This document shows, one piece after another, positions 1-7,865 of a stretch of DNA of 29,849 bases. The position numbers and the translations under genes are program-made. Location of the stretch: the NCBI GenBank assembly GCA_036231525.1, contig JAZAGZ010000008.1, positions 1 to 29,849 on the forward strand, given 5' to 3'. Under the pieces are notes generated by a model. It had not been told where the DNA came from. It did not search any database and saw only the letters and a list, made by a program, of their open reading frames with translations. Position 1 is the first letter of the stretch. Each line of letters starts with the position of its first letter. The DNA comes from UBA6522 sp036231525 (GTDB taxonomy: Bacteria; Pseudomonadota; Gammaproteobacteria; Steroidobacterales; Rariloculaceae).

Positions 1-257
1 ACGATAAAAAGCTCCGCCTGATCAGTCACCACGGCGAAAACATCTTCTTCTTCCAAATAGGAGATGCCGGAGGGTTGCTCTATTTCGAGCGGCAGTTCAT
101 AGGCAGGGACGGCGGTAGCGTAGTCTGAGAGCTGGATGGGGCCTAACCTTGGGTCTGCGACGAGATCGCTCTCGTCGTCACCAAAGTAGTCCAAAAGAAT
201 GTAGACACCTAGCCTGGTGTTGGTCAGGCTCAAGCCGAGGATGATGGCGAGCGCCAC
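1..257 (-). CDS. SdiA-regulated-like membrane-anchored protein (5' part, runs off left edge)
   Basis: The minus strand is open from the dioxygenase stop down to base 1. It encodes a hydrophobic start (VALAIILGLSLTNTRLG), an acidic linker, then PLEIEQPSGISYLEEEDVFAVV followed by a TDQAEL stretch. The 'PSGIsy...vfaVtDqaeLf' pattern is the opening beta-propeller signature of the SdiA-regulated (YjiK-like) family. These are exported or membrane-anchored propeller proteins of uncertain function, related to esterase-like phytases. The first usable start codon in this frame is the GTG at 255-257; upstream to 365 there is no ATG, GTG or TTG. The start is weakly supported, with no clear ribosome binding site. 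The gene lies downstream of the dioxygenase in the same orientation and frame. Family assignment rests on about 85 residues. Confidence 0.5.
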   Translation of the reverse strand, partial: MALAIILGLSLTNTRLGVYILLDYFGDDESDLVADPRLGPIQLSDYATAVPAYELPLEIEQPSGISYLEEEDVFAVVTDQAELFI

Positions 258-362
258 ACTTATCAGCGATATGGGTGCACAGGTCCGAAGGTTCCTGCTT
301 GATGGTATCGAATTAATCCCGCCGTCCTGTTTGTTAGTTGTCGGCCGTAAGTGAGGCAGCCC

Positions 363-1544
363 TTACTTCCACACGGGACGATTAGGTGTCCAACCGGTAT
401 CTTTAATTTCGCCGTCCTCGCTCTGCTGCTGTTCTCGCCGGAGACCAATTTTTTCGATGACTGGAAGGTCGCTTACGGAATAGAGAACAGCATCGCTTTC
501 ATTGCTTCTATTGCTATGTTTGTGCCAGCGCCAACTCGGTACGACGAAGATATCATTTTTCTCCCACTCAAGAGTGGTGTCATCGACCACTGTTGTGCCA
601 TGTCCATCGATTGCAATATAGATAGTGCTCCAATTGTGTCTATGGAGGAGAGTTTTTTCGGCCGGTCTTAGGAGCTGAGCACAAATCGACATTGTTGGGG
701 CAATAGATGTTCCTGATTCAGGATTATTGAATTCAACAATGATCCCATCATTGGGGCTACCTTTTTCATCCCTCATTTTCTCCAGCGTTGCGCGTACAGT
801 GGTGTAACGGTACCCGAGGAGTGGCGAGTGGTCAGCCCGAGAACTAGAGACGAATCTAGGAATAATGCCGCTGGAGTCAAACAAACTCATGCATTTGTTG
901 TTGGGTCGTGTTAGTGGTTGTTTCCTGTTAGCTTTATCACCGGTAACTTGAGCGTAATCAAAATCCCATACAGCAGTGCCTAGATGAGTGAGCAACGGAA
1001 TGTCGAGTATGTCGAAAAAAACGAAGTTGTCGTCACCATCATTCCCATGGTCATGCCACGCCCATTGTGGATTTAAGACGATATCGCCCGGTTCCAGGTC
1101 AACTCGTTCACCTTCAACCGAAGTCCAACCTCCCATTCCCTCAAAGACGAATCGAGCCGCAGTTGTGGTGTGGCGGTGGCTTGGTGCTACTTCGCCAGGC
1201 TCAATGAGTTGAATATCACCGAAGAAAGTATTGGTCATAGCGTATTGAGGAGTGAGCCCGGGGTTCCGTAGTACAAGTACGCGCCGTTCGGCCTCGCCAG
1301 GTCCTTGACCAAGTCCGACTACCTCTCCAGACTCGTGAATTAAAGGACCAACGGTGGACCAGTTCCATACATGGGGAACTGCGGGGCCGCTAGGTTCTAC
1401 CGGTTGATCGGGACGAGGCCGGAACTCCGTTGAATCCCACCACCATCCCTCGATCATATCGGAGTCATGTACGCGTTGGGTATATTCCTGTTGGCGCTTG
1501 CTCAGTGCCAACTCCGAGGGAGCTATTTTGACTACGTTATCCAT
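363..1544 (-). CDS. Gentisate 1,2-dioxygenase-like bicupin oxygenase
   Basis: This 393-residue protein has two cupin domains and the length and layout of the gentisate / salicylate / 1-hydroxy-2-naphthoate 1,2-dioxygenase family. Members use Fe(II) to open hydroxylated aromatic acids in the cytoplasm. The N-terminal cupin shows PSHRHTTTAARFVFEG (H123, H125), a PGDIVLNP turn and WAWHDHGN (H164, H166). The C-terminal cupin repeats the pattern: LLHRHNWSTIYI (H301, H303), NDIFVVPSW and RWHKHSN (H341, H343). GAGGA lies 7 nt upstream of the ATG on the minus strand. No other aromatic catabolism gene (maleylpyruvate isomerase, fumarylpyruvate hydrolase, ring hydroxylase) is in view, so the substrate is unknown. 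A related bicupin with another substrate is possible. Confidence 0.8.
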   Translation of the reverse strand: MDNVVKIAPSELALSKRQQEYTQRVHDSDMIEGWWWDSTEFRPRPDQPVEPSGPAVPHVWNWSTVGPLIHESGEVVGLGQGPGEAERRVLVLRNPGLTPQYAMTNTFFGDIQLIEPGEVAPSHRHTTTAARFVFEGMGGWTSVEGERVDLEPGDIVLNPQWAWHDHGNDGDDNFVFFDILDIPLLTHLGTAVWDFDYAQVTGDKANRKQPLTRPNNKCMSLFDSSGIIPRFVSSSRADHSPLLGYRYTTVRATLEKMRDEKGSPNDGIIVEFNNPESGTSIAPTMSICAQLLRPAEKTLLHRHNWSTIYIAIDGHGTTVVDDTTLEWEKNDIFVVPSWRWHKHSNRSNESDAVLYSVSDLPVIEKIGLRREQQQSEDGEIKDTGWTPNRPVWK

Positions 1545-1778
1545 TATCCAGTCCTCTTCTCTAACCCAGCCGTCGTTGCGAGGTCTACGCTGAATGCTTT
1601 CGTACTATATCACTTATCTGACTGATCTTACTCTGGTTTAACAGCGTGAGCTCTAGCTGTTAGCGACATATTATTGTTTTGTTAGTCTTTCCTGTCTACG
1701 ATGTAGTTCATCTTTCTAGAGAGTTTGCCAGCGTCGGGGTGTGGGCGCTTGACGAAGGCTACCAAGGGCGAATAGAGC
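1545..1778. other. Non-coding region between divergent dioxygenase and oxidase genes
   Basis: No credible coding sequence is seen between the dioxygenase start and the small membrane-protein ORF. The stretch must hold the control elements of the minus-strand dioxygenase. Its one clear structure is the interrupted palindrome at 1639-1662, listed separately. I could not fix a convincing -35/-10 pair. Confidence 0.5.
1639..1662. promoter_or_regulatory. 24-bp interrupted palindrome, candidate operator
   Basis: Arms TAACAGC and GCTGTTA are exact inverted repeats. They are concentric with a central GAGCTC palindrome, and only two position pairs break the symmetry (20 of 24 bases symmetric). The site lies about 95 bp upstream of the dioxygenase start. 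Length and symmetry suit a dimeric transcription factor. No regulator gene is in the window, so the binding protein is unknown. Confidence 0.45.
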
Positions 1779-1910
1779 GTGATTGAAGACAATGCGAAAC
1801 GCCGGGCACGGGTCCGAGGGCACGCTTGGGTGGTAGGCTTCTTAGCGCTTTTCCTATATGTGGGATTTCTTGTTCTTATGACGCTAGGGACCCCGAGTTT
1901 TGTCGACTAG
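1779..1910 (+). CDS. Small single-TM protein upstream of SURF1
   Basis: A GTG-started ORF of 43 codons begins VIEDNAKRRARVRG and continues into a hydrophobic helix of about 20 residues (WVVGFLALFLYVGFLVLMTL), ending before a TAG. The Arg/Lys-rich N-terminus before the helix predicts a cytoplasmic N-terminus by the positive-inside rule. It is read in the same direction as SURF1, whose start is 53 nt downstream. The ribosome binding site is weak (AATAGAG). Size and topology recall the small accessory membrane proteins encoded in terminal-oxidase clusters, but I do not recognise a family. Confidence 0.45.
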   Translation: MIEDNAKRRARVRGHAWVVGFLALFLYVGFLVLMTLGTPSFVD

Positions 1911-1963
1911 CGTGTAAGAGTTCAACACCGAAAATGTTTTGCGGACAGTAACGCGCAGAAATA

Positions 1964-2689
1964 ATGAATACTAATCGCGTGGTTCTCACCACTATTTTTA
2001 TTTTCTTATTGACTCTTTTTATTTCACTGGGGATGTGGCAGTTGCGTCGTGCCGAGCAACGAGCAGCAGTGTACGAGGAGTTTGTCATAAGTGATGAACT
2101 TCCGGTATTCAGTGCCGCTGCTGACGGCCAAGACTTGGAGGAACACAGATATCGATGGATGGAACTCCGTGGGCAGTATTTATCATCCAAGCAATTCTTG
2201 CTTGACAGTATGACTTACCAGGGACAGGCTGGGTACCATGTGTTGACGCCTTTTCTTCCAATGAATGCTTCGCGATGGGTGCTGGTAAATCGTGGTTGGG
2301 TTAAAGCAGATTCAAATCGTCAGGTATTACCACAGATCGATGTCAGTGAGATTGTGCAAGTGATTCGCGGGCGAATTGATACATTACCTCAACCCGGATT
2401 TGGATTAGAGTCCACGATTGAGCCCGATGGTTGGCCGCATGTAGTGCTTTTCCCGACCTTTAAAGAGTTGGAAGAACGCGTTGGAGAATCCTTTTTTCAC
2501 TACCAGCTTTTGCTGAATTCTGAAGCGCCTGAAGGCTTTATCCGTGAGTGGCAGTTGAGGATTTTGCCCCCGGAACGACATGTTGGATATGCGATTCAGT
2601 GGTTCTCGTTTGCAATCGTGCTCACTATCATGAGCATCATTTTGGGCTTTCGTTCGGGCATGTATCGGCGCGGTAAAATTGGACGCTAG
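1964..2689 (+). CDS. SURF1 family cytochrome oxidase assembly protein
   Basis: This inner-membrane factor assists assembly of A-type haem-copper oxidases and is thought to help haem a delivery to subunit I. The 241-residue protein has the SURF1 plan: one TM helix near the N-terminus (about residues 7-24), a long periplasmic domain and a second TM helix near the C-terminus (about 208-230). Family motifs are GMWQLRRAEQRAAVYEEF after TM1, RGQYLSSKQFLLD, GYHVLTPF, WVLVNRGWV, and HVGYAIQWFSFAIVL entering TM2. No clear ribosome binding site precedes the ATG. It leads a plus-strand series into the caa3 oxidase genes. Standing before coxB instead of after coxC is a local rearrangement relative to many relatives (from memory). 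Confidence 0.92.
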   Translation: MNTNRVVLTTIFIFLLTLFISLGMWQLRRAEQRAAVYEEFVISDELPVFSAAADGQDLEEHRYRWMELRGQYLSSKQFLLDSMTYQGQAGYHVLTPFLPMNASRWVLVNRGWVKADSNRQVLPQIDVSEIVQVIRGRIDTLPQPGFGLESTIEPDGWPHVVLFPTFKELEERVGESFFHYQLLLNSEAPEGFIREWQLRILPPERHVGYAIQWFSFAIVLTIMSIILGFRSGMYRRGKIGR

Positions 2690-2752
2690 GCGTGCAATGT
2701 GTTAGATGGACACCCACGACGACTTGCACAAAATAAACTCTCGGAGTATTTC

Positions 2753-3163
2753 ATGGCTAAAGTTTTTTATGTCCTTTCAGCGGCCTTTGTGATCACCGTA
2801 GTAGCCGCTAGATTGGCATTTGAGTTCACTGCCCCTGGTAATAACGGGCCGATCAATGAGCCGTGGGCTCTGAGCAAAATGGAGTTCATTTCTTGGAATA
2901 ACGAAGAGTGGACTGCTTGGGTTCGCGATGGAGAATTTACGCAGACACCGCAGAACACAAGAGATTGGCATCGCCATTCTAATCCCAGTTTGGCGTTTAT
3001 TGATTGGGAGGGGGAACCTTGGCAAGCAAAGGTTAATAATGAGGTGTTTTTGCTGGCTCATCGAGGTGATTGGGATGGGTCCACAGAAAGTGCAACGGCA
3101 ATTCGCTATCGAGACTGGGCGGGCAGAAATCAACTCCGCACGCTGTCTCAATTGAGTCGGTAA
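2753..3163 (+). CDS. Membrane-anchored Trp-rich hypothetical protein
   Basis: I do not recognise this 136-residue protein. The ATG at 2753 has CGGAG at 2742-2746, six bases upstream, so it is preferred over an in-frame GTG at 2699. It starts with a Lys then a hydrophobic segment (VFYVLSAAFVITVVAARLAF), either a signal anchor or an uncleaved signal. The rest is hydrophilic and unusually rich in Trp, with spaced W-(x)-W elements (FISWNNEEWTAWVRDG, DWHRHSN, DWEGEPWQAKV, RYRDWAG). There are no Cys and no CxxCH, so haem or Cu attachment through Cys is excluded. Between SURF1 and coxB it probably has an oxidase-related periplasmic role (inference only). Confidence 0.75.
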   Translation: MAKVFYVLSAAFVITVVAARLAFEFTAPGNNGPINEPWALSKMEFISWNNEEWTAWVRDGEFTQTPQNTRDWHRHSNPSLAFIDWEGEPWQAKVNNEVFLLAHRGDWDGSTESATAIRYRDWAGRNQLRTLSQLSR

Positions 3164-3322
3164 AAAAAGCTTTAAAAAGTCCTTTAACTCATCCTCTTCT
3201 TGCCCTATCATCCACCCCCGCATGGAAGCGGAGCGAACTAATCGAGACGAGGGAAAGGTTCGTGAAACTGTCTGTTCTGTCACAGGCTTATGACTTCTCA
3301 AATTGTTATATTAAAAACTCTC

Positions 3323-4486
3323 ATGGCTAGGGGGATGTGTCCCCTTGCCAACCACCGTCAAAAAGGCTGGTTGATCGCCCTTATTTGGTCGATATTTCCC
3401 AATAGCGTTTTTGCTCAAGGGTGGGATATGCGAGCAGGCGTCACCGAGATGAGTCAGCACATTCAGATGCTCCATCACGTGAGTCTGTGGATTTGCACCG
3501 TTGTCGGTATCGTCGTGTTTGGCGCTATGTTTTATACCATTTTCGCGCACAGACGCTCTAAACATCCGGAGCCAGCGACGTTCCATGAGAACACGAAAAT
3601 CGAAGTGCTCTGGACCTTAATTCCAACACTAATACTGGTCGGATTGGCCGTACCGGCAACTCTAGCGTTACGGGATATCGAGGATAACAGTGATGCTGAT
3701 TTAACAGTGCTTATTACCGGGTCACAGTGGAAATGGCACTATCAGTACACAGAGGTAGATATTGGTTTTTATAGCAATATGACGACGCCCTTGGCGCAGA
3801 TAAATAATATTGATCCGAAAGGTGAGAACTATTTAATGGAGGTTGATAACCCGCTGGTGATTCCCACCAATCAGAAGGTTCGCTTCCTGATGGCTTCGGA
3901 TGATGTTATTCACTCCTGGTGGGTTCCGGACTTTGCAGTCAAACAGGATGCAATTCCCGGATTTATCAATGAGGCGTGGACGAGAGTTGAACAACCAGGC
4001 ATCTACCGAGGTCAATGCACAGAGCTATGTGGCATGAACCATGCTTACATGCCTGTTGTGGTTGAAGTGCGTCCTGAGGATGAATTTCTTACTTGGATTG
4101 AGGATCAGCGGATTGCTAACGAACTTGCGGGCGACGCTGCGGTAGCGGCACGTAGCAGAGAGTGGACAATGGCGGAATTGATGCCCATGGGAGAGGATGT
4201 ATACCTCACACATTGCGCGACTTGCCATCAGCCGGATGGTGCCGGGCAAGGCATCAAATATCCGGCATTAGCTGTGGCGTTAGATCCAACTCGTGTGATT
4301 TCTACTGGGCCGATTGAAGCCCATCTAGACAGGGTTATGAATGGTCTTGCTGAAACTGAGATGCAAGCCTGGGCCCCGCAGCTTAGCGATGTGGAATTGG
4401 CAGCAGTGATTACCTATGAACGGAATACCTGGGGCAATAACACGGGCGACATAGTTCAACCGCTTACTGTATATGAGGCCCGTTAG
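3323..4486 (+). CDS. coxB: Cytochrome c oxidase subunit II with fused cytochrome c domain (caa3 type)
   Basis: Subunit II accepts electrons at the CuA centre and here also carries its own haem c. From ATG 3323 (387 residues) there is a signal peptide ending ...FPNSVFA before QGWDMRAG, TM1 (HVSLWICTVVGIVVFGAMF), TM2 (VLWTLIPTLILVGLAVP) and the aromatic GSQWKWHYQY element. The cupredoxin domain has CuA ligands H197, C232, E234, C236, H240 and M243 (CTELCGMNHAYM). A C-terminal cytochrome c has C298-A-T-C301-H302. ATG codons at 3290 and 3335 are also in frame; none has a well-placed ribosome binding site, and signal-peptide length favours 3323 or 3335. The fused haem domain removes the need for a separate soluble cytochrome c in the last step. 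Confidence 0.95.
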   Translation: MARGMCPLANHRQKGWLIALIWSIFPNSVFAQGWDMRAGVTEMSQHIQMLHHVSLWICTVVGIVVFGAMFYTIFAHRRSKHPEPATFHENTKIEVLWTLIPTLILVGLAVPATLALRDIEDNSDADLTVLITGSQWKWHYQYTEVDIGFYSNMTTPLAQINNIDPKGENYLMEVDNPLVIPTNQKVRFLMASDDVIHSWWVPDFAVKQDAIPGFINEAWTRVEQPGIYRGQCTELCGMNHAYMPVVVEVRPEDEFLTWIEDQRIANELAGDAAVAARSREWTMAELMPMGEDVYLTHCATCHQPDGAGQGIKYPALAVALDPTRVISTGPIEAHLDRVMNGLAETEMQAWAPQLSDVELAAVITYERNTWGNNTGDIVQPLTVYEAR

Positions 4487-4497
4487 GTGACTCTTTC

Positions 4498-6078
4498 ATG
4501 ATTGCACACGCAGACACAATACCCCCAGCTCGACACCCACTGGTGAGCTTTATTCTCCGCTGGGTATTAACCACCAATCACAAGGAGATCGGCACTCTCT
4601 ATCTTTGTCTTAGCTTTGCGTTGTTCTTGATCGGCGGGTTAATGGCAATGGTTTTTCGCGCAGAGTTAGCGCAGCCAGGGCTTCAGTTTATGACAGCCGA
4701 CTTCTATAACCAATTGCTTACCCTGCATGGGTTGGTCATGGTATTTGGTGCGGTGATGCCCGCGTTTGTGGGGCTAGCTAACTGGATGATTCCAATGATG
4801 ATCGGTGCGCCCGATATGGCGCTCCCGAGGCTGAATAATTTTAGTTTCTGGATCCTGCCTTTTGCATTTTTCCTGTTGCTCTCATCCCTATTCATGGAGG
4901 GTGGTGCGCCCAATTTTGGATGGACTCTATACGCGCCCCTATCGACAACTTATGGCCCCCCGAGCACTGACTTTTTGATTTTTGGTATTCATTTGATGGG
5001 TATCTCCTCGATTCTTGGTGCCATCAATATCATAGTCACGATCTTTAACCTGCGGGCACCAGGTATGACCCTGATGAAGATGCCCTTATTTGTTTGGACA
5101 TGGCTAATCACAGCCTTCTTGCTCATCATGGCTATGCCTGTGCTTGCCGGGGTTGTTACGATGATGCTCACCGATCGGCACTTTGGGACAAGCTTTTTTG
5201 AGGCTTCGGGTGGTGGTGATCCTCTTATTTTTCAGCACGTGTTCTGGTTCTTCGGGCATCCGGAGGTCTATATCATGATCTTGCCAGGCTTCGGCATTGC
5301 TTCGCAGATCATTCCCACTTTTGCGCGTAAACCTTTATTTGGCTATGCCTCAATGGTGTACGCAACTGTCGCTATTGCGGGGTTGTCGTTTGTTGTCTGG
5401 GGGCATCACATGTTTGCCACCGGTATGCCGTTGGCTGCCGAACTGTTCTTCATGTATGCAACGATGTTGATTGCAGTGCCCACAGGTGTGAAAGTGTTTA
5501 ATTGGGTGGCCACTATGTGGCGCGGCTCAATGACCTTTGAGACGCCAATGTTATTCGCAATCGGGTTCGTCGTGATGTTTACCATAGGCGGCTTTTCAGG
5601 GCTCATGCTGGCTATCGCACCAGTTGACTTCCAGTATCACGATACCTTTTTTGTGGTGGCACATCTCCACTATGTTCTCTATCCGGGCGCCATCTTCGCA
5701 ACAATGGCAGCGGTCTATTATTGGTTGCCTAAATGGACCGGGAATATGTATGACGAGCGACTAGGAAAAATCCACTTCTGGTCAGCAGTAATCGGACTCA
5801 ATCTGACTTTCTTCCCTATGCATTTTGTCGGACTTGCTGGAATGCCGAGACGGATTGTTGATTATGCCCTTCCATATGCCGGGCTAAATCTTTTTGCCAC
5901 TCTCGGAGCTTGGATTCTGGGTCTGACGCAGTTGCTGTTTCTATACATTGTTATTAAGACTATACGTGGTGGTGAGAAGGCAACTGATCAGGTTTGGGAG
6001 AGTGCGGAAGGATTGGAATGGACGGTGCCGTCACCAGCGCCGCACCACACGTTCGACACTCCACCGCGTGTGGAGTAA
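4498..6078 (+). CDS. coxA: Cytochrome c oxidase subunit I (A1-type haem-copper oxidase)
   Basis: This catalytic subunit reduces O2 at a haem a3-CuB centre and pumps protons. The 526-residue protein has about twelve TM helices. Haem a ligands are H77 (LLTLHGLVM) and H391. The haem a3 ligand is H389 (HDTFFVVAHLHYVL). CuB ligands are H254 (GHPEVYIMI, with cross-linkable Y258) and H303-H304 (WGHHMFATGM). E256 in GHPEVY marks an A1 oxidase with a D-channel glutamate, and K332 (PTGVKVFNW) fits the K-channel. It lies 11 nt after coxB and is clearly in the same operon. Nothing is missing for a working subunit. Confidence 0.98.
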   Translation: MIAHADTIPPARHPLVSFILRWVLTTNHKEIGTLYLCLSFALFLIGGLMAMVFRAELAQPGLQFMTADFYNQLLTLHGLVMVFGAVMPAFVGLANWMIPMMIGAPDMALPRLNNFSFWILPFAFFLLLSSLFMEGGAPNFGWTLYAPLSTTYGPPSTDFLIFGIHLMGISSILGAINIIVTIFNLRAPGMTLMKMPLFVWTWLITAFLLIMAMPVLAGVVTMMLTDRHFGTSFFEASGGGDPLIFQHVFWFFGHPEVYIMILPGFGIASQIIPTFARKPLFGYASMVYATVAIAGLSFVVWGHHMFATGMPLAAELFFMYATMLIAVPTGVKVFNWVATMWRGSMTFETPMLFAIGFVVMFTIGGFSGLMLAIAPVDFQYHDTFFVVAHLHYVLYPGAIFATMAAVYYWLPKWTGNMYDERLGKIHFWSAVIGLNLTFFPMHFVGLAGMPRRIVDYALPYAGLNLFATLGAWILGLTQLLFLYIVIKTIRGGEKATDQVWESAEGLEWTVPSPAPHHTFDTPPRVE

Positions 6079-6124
6079 TGCGATCAGCCTAAATCAGTAA
6101 AGAGCATGTCAGAGCGATGGATTG

Positions 6125-6736
6125 ATGACAAAGAACCGTAAACAGCAACGCAAGCAAGCGACTCTTTTAGTACTACTGGCTACCGGTATGTTTGGGTTCG
6201 CGTTCGCATTAGTGCCGCTTTACGAGATTTTTTGCGAAGTAACAGGGTTTAATGGAAGAACATTTGGGCAGACTACTGCTTCTGTTGAGCAGTTCTCGCA
6301 GGTCGTTGGTCGTGAGGTTACGATCGAGTTTGTTGCCCATGTTGGCAGGGGTATGCCTTGGGAGTTTCGACCAACTGAGAGCCGTCTTCGCGTACGGACT
6401 GGAGAAGTGTCAGAGACCAAGTTTTATGCACGTAACTATGCGAACAAGTTGGTGACCGGTCAGGCGGTGCCAAGCGTTACGCCTGGGGCAGCTTCGTTAT
6501 CCCTCCACAAAATTGAGTGTTTCTGTTTTACCCAGCAACAGTTAGAGGCGGGCGAAGAGGTTGAGATGCCCGTATTGTTTTACGTGGATGATGATCTGCC
6601 AGCGGATATTGGCACCCTGAGTCTGTCCTACACGCTATATCCCGTACCTGACGCTCAAGTTGTAACACTTGATGATGATGTGCGGGGTAGTCCCACACCA
6701 ATATTAGAGCATTCCGAGGAGCATTCTGGCTCATGA
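6125..6736 (+). CDS. ctaG: Cytochrome c oxidase assembly protein CtaG/Cox11
   Basis: CtaG/Cox11 is a membrane-anchored periplasmic copper chaperone that supplies CuB of subunit I. The protein has a charged N-terminus (TKNRKQQRKQ), one TM helix (TLLVLLATGMFGFAFALVPLY) and an immunoglobulin-like domain. Typical motifs are VPLYEIFCEVTGFNGRT, FYARNYANK, the copper site IECFCFTQQ (C132, C134), and MPVLFYVDDDLP. I chose ATG 6125 over the TTG at 6122. Its 3' end overlaps coxC by ATGA, which suggests translational coupling. The presence of CtaG agrees with an A-type oxidase of the proteobacterial/mitochondrial line. Confidence 0.95.
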   Translation: MTKNRKQQRKQATLLVLLATGMFGFAFALVPLYEIFCEVTGFNGRTFGQTTASVEQFSQVVGREVTIEFVAHVGRGMPWEFRPTESRLRVRTGEVSETKFYARNYANKLVTGQAVPSVTPGAASLSLHKIECFCFTQQQLEAGEEVEMPVLFYVDDDLPADIGTLSLSYTLYPVPDAQVVTLDDDVRGSPTPILEHSEEHSGS

Positions 6737-7620
6737 GTGATACTCCTCGTTATTACGTTCCACACAGCAGCGTATGGCCTATCGTGGGTTCGGTTGCATT
6801 GTTTATTACCGCATACGGTGCGGCTAATTTTATCCAGCAGAGTACTGATAAAGTTGTGACAGCCACGGGTAGTTCTGGAGCGGTAATCTTTTTCGTCGGG
6901 CTTGCGGCAATCGCGTTCATGATGTTTGGCTGGTTTGGGACCGTTATCCGAGAGTCGCTAAAGGGTTTGGTTAGTGATCAACTTGATCGCACCTATCGAC
7001 AGGCTATGCTCTGGTTCATCGTATCAGAGGTTATGTTCTTCGCAGCTTTCTTCGGTGCGCTTTTTTATGCCAGGATTATTTCCGTACCTTGGCTAGCTGG
7101 TGCCGGGAATAATCTAGCAACCCATTTATTTCTGTGGCCGGACTTCGCAGATACTTGGCCACTTTTTAGAACCCCAAGTGGCGCAGAGACCGAGGCGATG
7201 CCGGCATGGGGGTTGCCCTTTATTAACACTGTGATCCTGGTTACTAGCAGTGTTACCGTCACTTTTGCTCATTGGGCTTTAAAGAAAGGCCAGAGACTGC
7301 CTTTACAGGTGTGGCTTGCACTGACTGTAGCTTTGGGCGTTACATTTTTGACCTTTCAGGTAATTGAATACGTAGAGGCTTACCATGAACTTGGGCTAAC
7401 TCTGGCGTCCGGCATCTACGGCTCAACATTTTTTATGCTGACGGGATTTCATGGCGCACACGTGACGCTGGGAACAATAATGCTGTTCGTGATGTTATTG
7501 CGATCGCTAAAGGGTCACTTTACTTCTGATAACCATTTCGCATTTGAAGCTACGAGTTGGTATTGGCACTTTGTGGATGTTATCTGGCTGTTTCTATTTA
7601 CGTTCGTCTACTGGTTTTAA
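6733..7620 (+). CDS. coxC: Cytochrome c oxidase subunit III
   Basis: Subunit III is a seven-helix protein that stabilises the catalytic subunit and keeps proton uptake efficient. The 295-residue sequence has the family's long N-terminal part (YYVPHSSVWPIVGS), the core MLWFIVSEVMFFAAFFGALF, a periplasmic loop with WPLFRTPSG, and the ends GFHGAHVTLGTIML and TSWYWHFVDVIWLFLFTFVYW. These show the conserved Glu and His of the family. It overlaps ctaG by 4 nt. The last codons overlap the stop of the opposite-strand DUF2909 gene. No separate subunit IV gene is seen. Confidence 0.97.
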   Translation: MSDTPRYYVPHSSVWPIVGSVALFITAYGAANFIQQSTDKVVTATGSSGAVIFFVGLAAIAFMMFGWFGTVIRESLKGLVSDQLDRTYRQAMLWFIVSEVMFFAAFFGALFYARIISVPWLAGAGNNLATHLFLWPDFADTWPLFRTPSGAETEAMPAWGLPFINTVILVTSSVTVTFAHWALKKGQRLPLQVWLALTVALGVTFLTFQVIEYVEAYHELGLTLASGIYGSTFFMLTGFHGAHVTLGTIMLFVMLLRSLKGHFTSDNHFAFEATSWYWHFVDVIWLFLFTFVYWF

Positions 7621-7814
7621 CCGTCGGGGATGGTGAATCTTGTGATAAACCCGAATGCCAGTAGAGCAAGCAACATTATGGCTAGGCCAACTCGGATGCT
7701 GAGTGATTTTACGGTGCGTTGTGTAGTACCGCGATCTTTTACTAGAAAAAACAGGCCGCTGCCTAGGCTGATAATGATGCCAAGCATGACTATAACGATA
7801 AGAGAATTGAGCAT
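7617..7814 (-). CDS. DUF2909 twin-transmembrane protein
   Basis: This 65-residue protein is two hydrophobic helices joined by a short charged loop: SLIVIVMLGIIISLGSGLFF, then KDRGTTQRTVKSLSIR, then VGLAIMLLALLAFGFI. That matches the small DUF2909 family commonly found beside cox genes in gammaproteobacteria (from memory). It is on the strand opposite to the oxidase genes, and its last four bases overlap the end of coxC. It therefore either has its own promoter around 7815-7865 or gives a transcript antisense to the coxC 3' end. A role in oxidase assembly or as a small subunit is likely from context but unproven. Confidence 0.8.
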   Translation of the reverse strand: MLNSLIVIVMLGIIISLGSGLFFLVKDRGTTQRTVKSLSIRVGLAIMLLALLAFGFITRFTIPDG

Positions 7815-7865
7815 TTGTTGCGGAATCCTGATGAATGATTCTTATGGAATCAAGAGTGTGAACTG

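Noticed and set aside
263..448. Minus-strand ORF of 61 codons at the dioxygenase end
   Set aside because: Out of frame with both the dioxygenase and the SdiA-regulated-like gene, and without family resemblance.
2777..3301. Minus-strand ORF of 174 codons over the Trp-rich gene
   Set aside because: No recognisable domain. It covers a plus-strand gene that has a good ribosome binding site and signal anchor.
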